This document shows positions 14,841 through 20,690 of a stretch of 22,034 nt of DNA, piece after piece. A program made the translations under genes and the position numbers. Origin of the DNA: a virus; the IMG/VR virus record IMGVR_UViG_3300050120_000437, positions 1 to 22,034 of that record, one strand, 5' to 3'. The notes below the pieces were generated by a model. It did not search any database and was not told the DNA's origin. It saw only the letters and a program-made list of their open reading frames with translations. Position 1 is the stretch's first letter, and each line of letters starts with the position of its first letter.

Positions 14841-16634
14841 CTACGCCCGCTGCACATTCACCTCGGGCAGTAAATAGGCAATTTCAAAGTCGCCGGTTTG
14901 GGCGGTGGTTTGGTATAGGGTGAGCGATTTGGTATCCATAATAACGCCCTGCCAGGTATTGGTGGCGGCATCAACCAGGCGGTAAACCTTGGGCGAGTAG
15001 AGGATGGTGGCCAGTGCCTCGGCTTCGTGGGCGTGGATGTCGTTTTTGCCCGCCGTTATCTTTTTTTGCGCGCTCATGCTGATGAGTTGCTGCGTACTGT
15101 CGGCGGTGGCGTAATCGTCAATGTAAAGCTCGGTTAGTACGGCATCGGTAGTGCTGATCTCGTGTATCTGGTTAACGCTGAGCAGGTAATATAGCCAACC
15201 GCCGCTGGGGCCCATCCATTTTAAATATTCGTAGGGCAGGGCGTTGCAGGGCGAGTTATCTAACAGCAAACGCCTGTTTTCCGTTACCTGGATGTTGTTT
15301 CCGTAGGTATCGGTGTAAAACAAAAACACATCTAACCAAATACTGTTTGTTGGAATGTTCTGGGTGATCTGCAAGCGGTTAACCCCTAACTGGCTCAGCA
15401 ATACACCCGGCGCTTGTTGTTCAATAAGCAGTTTAGAGCCGTCCTCGTTCAGTAAAACCGAACCGTCTTCGTTCAGCAGCATCAGTTCGCCTAAGGCGCC
15501 GCAAATGTTGGCGTTGATGTCGATACCGTTGCCGCCGAGTTTAATTTGATAACCGGCTATTTTTTCGGAGTAGATGAACGACAGGTCGAAAGGCAGATCG
15601 GTGTACAAAACCGGGGTCTTAAAATCGTTCAAAAACTTAGCCGGGTTGGCTTGACCCGGTGTTGGATAAGTTACATAAGGCGACATGTTGCCACCCGTTT
15701 TATTCCCTATCTGCATAGCCGAATAGGTGATGTAGAACGGATCGCCGGCGCTTATCCAATCGGTTTGGCCGCCATCCCAAACTTCCATGTAACGCACCGT
15801 GTACGACGCGCTGATGTTGGCATCGCGGTAGTTAAGGGTGGAGTAATCAAAATCATCTTTCGGTTGCAGCAGCGTGCGCAGGTATTTTGATATATCGGCG
15901 CGGCAATATCCCGTAAGGTTAGCATAATGCGTGGCGGTTATTACGTTAGTGGCGCCATCGTACCCACTGGTAATTTCGGTAATAAACTTGCGGCCCGGCA
16001 CCTGCTCGGGGCTTTGATACGCAAACACAACCGGGTTAAACAACGCCGACCAGCGCGATGCACCCACAGCCGGGGTACTCACCAACCGGTTAGGCTCGGT
16101 AACCACGGTATTGGTTGCCACAGTATAAGCCTGGTTAGCCGTACAAGCCAAATTATCCTTTACGTACACGGTGCCGCTGCCGGCTGGCAATGCCGTAAAA
16201 GTGTTACTGCTCGTCCAGCTCACGTTATCGATACTATACTGGATAGGTCCGTTTGATGAGCTTGCGCTGATGCTGATAGCGCCATCGTTAGCGCCCGTTG
16301 CGCTTTGGTTGGTAACCGCAATACTGCCGATGGTTAAATCGCAACCCGGGCCGCCGCCGCCGCCATCATCGCCGCCGCCATCACCCGGAGGTGTAAAGGT
16401 GAGGAAGGGGAACGCCAGCGTTGCAAAAAAGCTAATAGCATCGCCGGTGCTTGTGGTAATGGTATTCACAAAATCGCCTTCGCTGTAGCCGCCCCGGTCG
16501 GCGCTGGATAGTAGAACGGCTTCGTTGCTGCCGGTGTAATCCACATCTATGGCTACGGTGGTTTCGTTGTAACGCAACACATAGCTGCCGGTGCTGTTGC
16601 TGAATGAGTCGATTATGTTTGAGAGGATTGGCAT
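14841..16634 (-). CDS. Tail-tip or fibre protein with an SprB-type repeat
   Basis: 597 residues. An N-terminal beta domain (1-80) is followed by a glycine/aspartate-only linker (84-97), then one SprB-type repeat (98-172: CDLTIGSIAVTNQSATGAND, then an Ile-Gln-Tyr-Ser-Ile-Asp strand, and the end TVYVKD-x3-C). SprB repeats are known from the gliding adhesin of Flavobacterium and other Bacteroidetes surface proteins. The rest is a long beta-rich part with a duplicated short unit LLNEDGS-V-LLNEDGS-K near 395-412. The C-terminus is Thr/Gln-rich. A role in tail tip or host recognition is inferred from context. The family-typical flexible linker suggests an exposed domain. Confidence 0.7.
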   Translation of the reverse strand: MPILSNIIDSFSNSTGSYVLRYNETTVAIDVDYTGSNEAVLLSSADRGGYSEGDFVNTITTSTGDAISFFATLAFPFLTFTPPGDGGGDDGGGGGPGCDLTIGSIAVTNQSATGANDGAISISASSSNGPIQYSIDNVSWTSSNTFTALPAGSGTVYVKDNLACTANQAYTVATNTVVTEPNRLVSTPAVGASRWSALFNPVVFAYQSPEQVPGRKFITEITSGYDGATNVITATHYANLTGYCRADISKYLRTLLQPKDDFDYSTLNYRDANISASYTVRYMEVWDGGQTDWISAGDPFYITYSAMQIGNKTGGNMSPYVTYPTPGQANPAKFLNDFKTPVLYTDLPFDLSFIYSEKIAGYQIKLGGNGIDINANICGALGELMLLNEDGSVLLNEDGSKLLIEQQAPGVLLSQLGVNRLQITQNIPTNSIWLDVFLFYTDTYGNNIQVTENRRLLLDNSPCNALPYEYLKWMGPSGGWLYYLLSVNQIHEISTTDAVLTELYIDDYATADSTQQLISMSAQKKITAGKNDIHAHEAEALATILYSPKVYRLVDAATNTWQGVIMDTKSLTLYQTTAQTGDFEIAYLLPEVNVQRA

Positions 16635-16674
16635 GTGGGTGTTGGTTATTGGGTTAATGAGTTATTTGTTATTA

Positions 16675-16701
16675 ACGCTACCGCAAGTTTAGCGGTAGCG
16701 T
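16675..16701. repeat. Perfect small hairpin upstream of the fibre gene
   Basis: ACGCTACCGC and GCGGTAGCGT form a 10-base perfect stem with a 7-base loop. There is no T run, so it is not a typical terminator. It lies about 40 bases upstream of the 597-residue gene's start. Confidence 0.6.
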
Positions 16702-16764
16702 AACTTGTGGCTCTGCGCCATGTAGATTTGCATAGTTTGCTCTGTATAGTTCCCGCTCAATTGC

Positions 16765-17037
16765 CGCGGGGGCTTTGTTCTTTTTCTTGATAAAAAGAAC
16801 CAAAAATCAAGACATCAGATAGGCTTCTTTTGACACTTGGCCTTTGCGCGCGTGGGCCTGCGCTTGCCACTCACGCACAAGCAGGCAGAACCACGGCTGC
16901 CCATCTTCGCCGCCTTTTGCGCACAAGGCCATCGCTTCATGGCAAACCTGGAATGCCCTGCAGCCGCACTGGGCCACCATTGTTCTGCCTGCTTTGGCCG
17001 AAGCTTATCTGCTGTCGGGAGGAAAGAAAGAGAATTC
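16765..17037. repeat. Dispersed repeat-like region without a convincing gene
   Basis: The stretch starts with a perfect hairpin (GTTCTTTTT-CTTGAT-AAAAAGAAC) followed by CCAAAAATCAAG, a signature I associate with a repeat common in Bacteroidetes chromosomes. The GC-rich remainder holds overlapping frames on both strands, which lack protein-like composition and are probably not translated. Confidence 0.5.
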
Positions 17038-17054
17038 AAAATTCAAAAAAACCA

Positions 17055-17162
17055 TGTCATTGAGAGGTACGAAACAATCGCACGGAGGCAGAACGGACTT
17101 GCAAAGCCGATTTGCAGAGCTGCCTTGCACAGTTCGCGATTGCTTCGTACCTCGCAATGACA
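17055..17162. repeat. Palindromic repeat family B, copy 3 (longest)
   Basis: TGTCATTGAGAGGTACGAAA at the left and CGTACCTCGCAATGACA at the right, with an inner palindrome GCAAAGCCGATTTGC. The same internal part is found in copy 5 at 20577-20663. Confidence 0.85.
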
Positions 17163-17186
17163 TGCTTTTTATAAATCAACCCCCAC

Positions 17187-17672
17187 TTACATCAAATCAA
17201 AAATCTGCTCCGAAGCACTTTGCAGGTACTCATCGCCAATGCTATCAAAAACCTGATCCAGCCGGTCGGTGTTTAGGGGTACGCTCAGCACCTGCTTGTT
17301 GCCGCTTGGGCGGGATAGCCGTACCTGGTTTTTGTGGATGGTGCTGGCCGCGGCGTGCGGGTTAATGTTGAGTCCGCGGGCATCTAACCAATCGGCAATA
17401 ATTGCTGGCAGATCGGGGTTTGTTGCTGCTGCTCCGGGTTGGGCTGGTCGTCGGTGGTCTGGCTCTGTAAAATGGATGCCGCCGTTGGCTTTAAGTGTGT
17501 AACCGTTTTCGGTTTCGGCAATTTGCATGGAGGCTAAGGCTTTGGCGCTCATACCTTTTTGCGTGGCGGTGGCTATGATTTGATCTTTTACATTGCTGAA
17601 GTAGGCGAACAAAGCCCCCCGGCCCCCTGAAGGGGGAGGAATGGTTGCTTGAGTGGGTAGTTTAGTATTCAT
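17187..17672 (-). CDS. HK97-gp10-like head-tail joining protein
   Basis: 161 residues. The central part reads GYTLKANGGIHFTEPDHRRP followed by an Ala/Pro linker, then IIADWLDARGLNI, a helix, and TIHKNQVRLSR. This order (beta strand, P-x-H-R-R-P turn, I-x2-W helix, then I-H-K) matches HK97-gp10-like tail-completion proteins from Bacteroidetes prophages, which sit at the head-tail joint. The first 20 or so residues include PPPSGGRGALFAYF, encoded by a dispersed repeat (17612-17641), so the native N-terminus has been extended or replaced. The gene lies 285 bases after the 146-residue gene and before the fibre gene. Confidence 0.6.
   Translation of the reverse strand: MNTKLPTQATIPPPSGGRGALFAYFSNVKDQIIATATQKGMSAKALASMQIAETENGYTLKANGGIHFTEPDHRRPAQPGAAATNPDLPAIIADWLDARGLNINPHAAASTIHKNQVRLSRPSGNKQVLSVPLNTDRLDQVFDSIGDEYLQSASEQIFDLM
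17612..17641. repeat. Dispersed GGGGGAGG-type repeat inside a coding region
   Basis: A C-run / CCCCCTGAAGGGGGAGG palindrome of a type common in Bacteroidetes genomes. It lies within codons 10-21 of the gp10-like gene, in frame, and a related GGGAGG-rich element follows at 17717-17822. Confidence 0.6.
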
Positions 17673-17716
17673 GTCGGTTTTAGTTTAAATGTTCCCTTTT
17701 CTATTTAAGTGCTTTC

Positions 17717-17822
17717 CCTCCTCGGGGAGGGGTGCGTTGGGTTGTGTAATGGCAGGGAGGGGTTTATTCGCCTTGCTTTCGTAGATACCTCTCCCTACAC
17801 CCTCCCGTGGGGAGGGAATCGC
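17717..17822. repeat. G/C-run repeat element
   Basis: CCCTCCTCGGGGAGGGG at the left and ACCCTCCCGTGGGGAGGG at the right flank an inner GGGAGGGG / CTCTCCCT pair. The element fills most of the gap upstream of the gp10-like gene. No coding sequence is supported here. Confidence 0.6.
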
Positions 17823-17866
17823 ACAGGGCCAGGGCTTGTTAAGTTAAGAGTTGCAGCAGCTAAACT

Positions 17867-17945
17867 AATATCGAACACCGAACACCCAATTTTGAATAAT
17901 GAAGTATTTCGATATTCGACATTCAAAATTCATTATTCGATATTC
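17867..17945. repeat. Palindromic repeat family E, copy 2
   Basis: Nearly identical to 11672-11749 (AATATCGAACACCGAACACC ... TTCATTATTCGATATTC). It lies just past the stop of the 146-residue gene, as copy 1 lies just past the 665-residue gene. Confidence 0.8.
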
Positions 17946-17957
17946 TTATTCCCTTTT

Positions 17958-18398
17958 TCAGGGGATTAAGGGGCACACCGCATAGCCGCTCTTATCCCGT
18001 AAGGTTATCATGGTGAGTACGCCGCAAACGGCCATATCAAACTTGTAGTACAGGTGTTTGAATTGGATTTTGGACACCTCGTCGTACTGGCGGGTTTGGT
18101 TAATGCGGGCTACGTATTCGATGGCCAGGTCCTTCATTTGTTCGGCAATGGCGTCTTGCTGATCGGTGGTTAGGTCGATGTCGGCATTCTGACAAAAGAA
18201 CAGGAACAGCGGCCATGTTTTGCGTGCCGCGCCGGTGGTTGCCGAAAGTTCGGCGCCGGAGTTTACCACCGTTTGCACATGCAGCATCGGGAAAACGGCA
18301 TCATCGGCCTGCATGTTGGCCTCGTAATCGGTTCCGTAAAAAAAGGAGGCGATGGAGGTTTGGTTAGTGGCAATGGTTTGGAGGAAATCCTTTATCAT
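17958..18398 (-). CDS. Small head-tail protein, possible tail terminator
   Basis: 146 residues with a helix at the N-terminus (MIKDFLQTIATNQTSIASFF), then FPMLHVQTVVNSGAELSATT, a W-P-L-F-L-F-F strand, a long acidic helix (TTDQQDAIAEQMKDLAIEYV), and a C-terminal strand pair with two Cys. The alternation of helix, strand and long helix, about 145 residues, recalls tail-terminator or tail-completion proteins. Similar short proteins accompany gp10-like genes in Bacteroidetes prophages. It is followed by the gp10-like gene, the reverse of the usual order. The role is inferred from pattern and context. Confidence 0.5.
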   Translation of the reverse strand: MIKDFLQTIATNQTSIASFFYGTDYEANMQADDAVFPMLHVQTVVNSGAELSATTGAARKTWPLFLFFCQNADIDLTTDQQDAIAEQMKDLAIEYVARINQTRQYDEVSKIQFKHLYYKFDMAVCGVLTMITLRDKSGYAVCPLIP

Positions 18399-18455
18399 GA
18401 GAGAGTTGTTAGTTTATTGTTCTTATCGCTTTGAGTTGTTGGTTATTGTAAAACT

Positions 18456-18541
18456 GTGTGATTGTGAGGTACGAAGCAATTGCGAACTATGCAAATCCGC
18501 TCTGCTTCCGTGCGGTTGCCACGCTATCGCTCGCAATGACA
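18456..18541. repeat. Palindromic repeat family B, copy 4
   Basis: TGTGTGATTGTGAGGTACGA at the left (degraded end), CGCTATCGCTCGCAATGACA at the right. It lies between the chaperone extension and the 146-residue gene. Confidence 0.75.
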
Positions 18542-18566
18542 GAAAGGAAGCAATGACAGGGTGGGA

Positions 18567-18824
18567 CTAACCCTCTTTCGCCGCCTCCGCATATCGTTTT
18601 TGATACTCCATGCGTTCGCGGTTCATTAGTAGTTTGATGATGGTACGTTCGTACGATTGGCTCAGTACGGCGTTCCATTTGGTGATGTCGAAATTGGCCA
18701 GGGTATCGATGCTCAGCATCCAGCCAAACTGGTTTAGTTTTGATGCGTTGGCGCGCTGTTCATCGGGTGTGGCGGGGCGGTACAGCAGTTTGCTTTGCTC
18801 GGCTATAAGGCTGGATACTTCCGA
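18567..18824 (-). CDS. -1 frame extension of the putative tail-assembly chaperone
   Basis: An open frame of 85 codons that begins exactly where the 188-residue frame passes the T10 run at 18824-18833. It reads SEVSSLIAEQSKLLYRPATP, then NQFGWMLSIDTLANFDITKW, and ends EYQKRYAEAAKEG before TAG. It has no start codon suited to separate translation, and its protein-like character (Trp/Lys helix patterns, acidic end) fits a C-terminal part joined to the upstream frame by a -1 shift, as in the gpG-gpGT pair of lambda-like phages. The joined product would be about 267 residues. A one-base length change of the T run would have the same effect. Confidence 0.65.
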   Translation of the reverse strand, partial: SEVSSLIAEQSKLLYRPATPDEQRANASKLNQFGWMLSIDTLANFDITKWNAVLSQSYERTIIKLLMNRERMEYQKRYAEAAKEG

Positions 18825-19369
18825 AAAAAAAAATTGGCAATGGGTATGGCATCCGCTGCCGGCATGCTGAGTATTTGTTGCATGTAGGCTCCGTTCTCAA
18901 TTTTTTCGTCGTTGTAGGGCACGTCATCGCCCATTAGGGGCAACCAAAAATAATGCGCCAGCACTTGCGGAATGCTGTCGGTAGGGTCAAAGTCGGCGCC
19001 CGATTCGGCGCAGCGTTTATGCTCTTCGGTAATGATGTTGTGTACAGCTATAAAGGCACCTACGGGTTCAATTTTGAGATTTTTGGGTACCCGAACGTTT
19101 TTGCCGGCTATGGTGGTTTGTTTGGGCAACTTTTGGGTTGCTAAACCAAGCGCTAATTTTGAGCCCAGGTTGCCAAGTAGTACCTGGCATTTTTGCAAAT
19201 CGGCGCGGCCCTTAAAGTTCGAGATCGTTTCGCGGTCAATCCCCGTAAGGGTACAGATCTCGTCTAACACGCCTTTTGACTTGCGCAGGGCCAGGAATTG
19301 CTCAAGGCTGATCTCGTGAACCTCGGTAGGGAAGTTGTAAGGGGTTCCGTTTAGTTTAATGGGAAGCAT
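18803..19369 (-). CDS. Putative tail-assembly chaperone, N-terminal frame
   Basis: 188 residues, starting MLPIKLNGTPYNFPTEVHEI then SLEQFLALRK, LTGIDRETISNF and later DSIPQVLAHYFWLPLMG. The P-T-E-x-H-E-I-S-L-x-Q-F opening recalls Bacteroidetes-phage proteins that occupy the tail-assembly chaperone position. Such proteins are made in a short and a long form through a programmed frameshift. Here the frame reaches a run of ten T, reads Phe-Phe-Phe, then stops soon after (RKYPAL). The -1 frame continues for 85 codons. The gene is the first minus-strand gene after the terminase apart from the plus-strand island, and it does not adjoin the tape-measure gene, which is unusual for a chaperone. If it is not a chaperone it is still a phage protein of unknown role. 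Confidence 0.55.
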   Translation of the reverse strand: MLPIKLNGTPYNFPTEVHEISLEQFLALRKSKGVLDEICTLTGIDRETISNFKGRADLQKCQVLLGNLGSKLALGLATQKLPKQTTIAGKNVRVPKNLKIEPVGAFIAVHNIITEEHKRCAESGADFDPTDSIPQVLAHYFWLPLMGDDVPYNDEKIENGAYMQQILSMPAADAIPIANFFFRKYPAL

Positions 19370-19372
19370 TTT

Positions 19373-19399
19373 GATTTACGATTTACGATTTACGATTTT
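19373..19399. repeat. GATTTAC tandem repeat
   Basis: At least three consecutive GATTTAC units directly upstream of the chaperone start codon. Confidence 0.6.
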
Positions 19400-19423
19400 T
19401 GATTTGGGATTTATTTTTTGCCA

Positions 19424-19524
19424 TGTCATCTCGACCGTAGGGAGAGATCTTTTGCAAGCGATAGGTTTGCTGTAGATCAAGTCGCTTGTAAAGGATTTCT
19501 CCTCGTACCTCGTTCGAAATGACA
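19424..19524. repeat. Palindromic repeat family A, copy 3 (inverted)
   Basis: TGTCATCTCGACCGTAGGGA at the left and CGTTCGAAATGACA at the right, the reverse orientation of copies at 5838 and 13852. A partial family B end (GCTATCGCTCAGCAATGACA) follows near 19539-19557. Confidence 0.8.
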
Positions 19525-19638
19525 GCGTATTTTGTGCGCTATCGCTCAGCAATGACAATCTTTTTATTAATATTACATTGATTACAAAAGTAATAAAAAT
19601 TATTTTTATTCTGCAATTTAATTGTGCTTTTTTGTGGG

Positions 19639-19670
19639 TTTGCTTATGTGCCTGCGGATGTGTATTTTCA
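19639..19670 (+). promoter_or_regulatory. Candidate promoter for the PH-like membrane gene
   Basis: TTTG (19639-19642), 20 bases, then TATTTTCA (19663-19670), a partial match to TAnnTTTG. The start codon is 28 bases further on. The spacing is right but the -7 box is imperfect. Confidence 0.35.
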
Positions 19671-19697
19671 CCATACCAATACTTATAAATATTAAAC

Positions 19698-20144
19698 ATG
19701 ACATACTCCGGTAACAAGCTTTTTAACTGGAACAACCTGGGTATCATTTCATGGTTAGGATTAGGTTATTTATGGATATTTCATAACCCCGCCTTGTCTC
19801 CCAATGTTTATTGGGGTTGCGCCTGGCTGGTATCAACTTGTTTGCAAATTATCAGGATCTCGCGAAAAACTTTTTATTACGTTGTTGACGATGAGCAATT
19901 TACCATTAAAAATTACCTGTGGCCTTTTAGCAGTAAACACTACCGCCTGAGCGATATTGAAGGCGTGCAATTGATTAAAGTGGGCATGTTTAACAACTAT
20001 ATATTACGGGTGGTATGCTTGGGCAAACAATCGCGGCGTTATGCCAATACCATGTTAACAGCCAACGGCTGGCAAATGCTGGTAACCGATTTACAACAAC
20101 GTGGCGTTGTGGTTAGTATTGATTTGGGATTGGTTGTTGAATGA
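19698..20144 (+). CDS. Membrane-anchored PH-domain-like protein
   Basis: 148 residues on the strand opposite to all the phage genes. Two N-terminal membrane segments (about 13-30 and 37-55) are followed by FYYVVDDEQFTIKNYLWP, then SDIEGVQLIKVGMF and a stretch of strands ending in a helix (NGWQMLVTDLQQRG). This is the layout of small bacterial PH-domain (YdbT/EbsA-like) membrane proteins of unknown function. It is an orphan host-type gene between the terminase and the chaperone, flanked by family A and other repeats. Confidence 0.65.
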   Translation: MTYSGNKLFNWNNLGIISWLGLGYLWIFHNPALSPNVYWGCAWLVSTCLQIIRISRKTFYYVVDDEQFTIKNYLWPFSSKHYRLSDIEGVQLIKVGMFNNYILRVVCLGKQSRRYANTMLTANGWQMLVTDLQQRGVVVSIDLGLVVE

Positions 20145-20159
20145 ATGAATGACGTTAGC

Positions 20160-20201
20160 GCGAGGCTCTGCCTCGTGATTAATATTCTTAGGCCTCCGGC
20201 C
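20160..20201. repeat. Two short GC-rich hairpins
   Basis: CGAGGC-TCTG-CCTCG (20161-20175) and GGCC-TCC-GGCC (20191-20201) lie between the PH-like gene and the small membrane gene. They may be one dispersed repeat. Confidence 0.5.
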
Positions 20202-20239
20202 TTCGAAAGCAATGGGGCATTAAACTAAACTTACACAAA

Positions 20240-20380
20240 ATGGAAACCATGGTAACTCCACACGTGCTGCTGTTTCTAAGTATTAGCTGGCTGGGTATTT
20301 TCGCACTCATCTTAATATTGGTTTTGGTAGTGTATGTGATAAAGTGGATAATATACCTGTTAAGGAAGCTATTTCGATAA
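20240..20380 (+). CDS. Small single-pass membrane protein
   Basis: 46 residues. It starts METMVTPHVLLFLSISWLGI and continues through a single strongly hydrophobic segment (about 8-34) to a basic end (LLRKLFR). One membrane helix with a positive cytoplasmic tail fits a small regulatory or stress membrane protein. It lies downstream of the PH-like gene in the same direction, so co-transcription is possible. No family is recognised. The gene is short and supported only by its composition and frame. Confidence 0.5.
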   Translation: METMVTPHVLLFLSISWLGIFALILILVLVVYVIKWIIYLLRKLFR

Positions 20381-20432
20381 AGGCTCGTGCCCGTTCAAGC
20401 GTGGACGTATGAACAGGCGGATTTACCCCTTC

Positions 20433-20571
20433 GCTCCCGCATACGTCCTCGCTTGTGATATACATTAAACAGGTACTTCGAAGATAACTTGCAAGCCACA
20501 GGTGTACTTGCTTGTGGTTAAATATTCGGTCGCTTAGTCGCTTTGCCACAAGCGAGGACGCTTGCGGGAGC
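20433..20571. repeat. Large inverted repeat element (family G)
   Basis: The arms 20433-20457 and 20547-20571 are inverse complements at 23 of 25 positions (GCTCCCGC ... CTTGTG). A further 9-base perfect pair (GGACGTATG at 20403-20411, inverse at 20440-20448) overlaps the left arm. No coding sequence is supported in this stretch. Confidence 0.7.
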
Positions 20572-20576
20572 AGCGG

Positions 20577-20663
20577 GGAGGTACGAAGCAACCGCATGGA
20601 GGCAAAGCCGATTTGCAGAGCCGCCCTGTACAGTTCGCGGTTGCTTCGTACCTCGCAATGACA
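20577..20663. repeat. Palindromic repeat family B, copy 5
   Basis: GAGGTACGAAGCAACCGCAT at the left, GCTTCGTACCTCGCAATGACA at the right. It abuts element G, apparently having lost its TGTCAT left end there. It contains the same GCCGATTTGCAGAG inner part as copy 3. Confidence 0.8.
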
Positions 20664-20690
20664 GGGTGGCTATCCTTAAACATAATTCCC

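Noticed and set aside
16815-17365. Several overlapping frames of 74-173 codons on both strands
   Set aside because: They lie in repeat-like DNA and family B palindromes, overlap one another and, at the right, the real gp10-like gene on the other strand; composition is not protein-like.
18487-18678. 63-codon minus-strand frame
   Set aside because: It overlaps the much better -1 extension of the chaperone in another frame and runs through repeat B.
3698-20663. CRISPR array or regular spaced repeats
   Set aside because: The repeats are palindromic, dispersed at irregular distances of kilobases and lack unique spacers.
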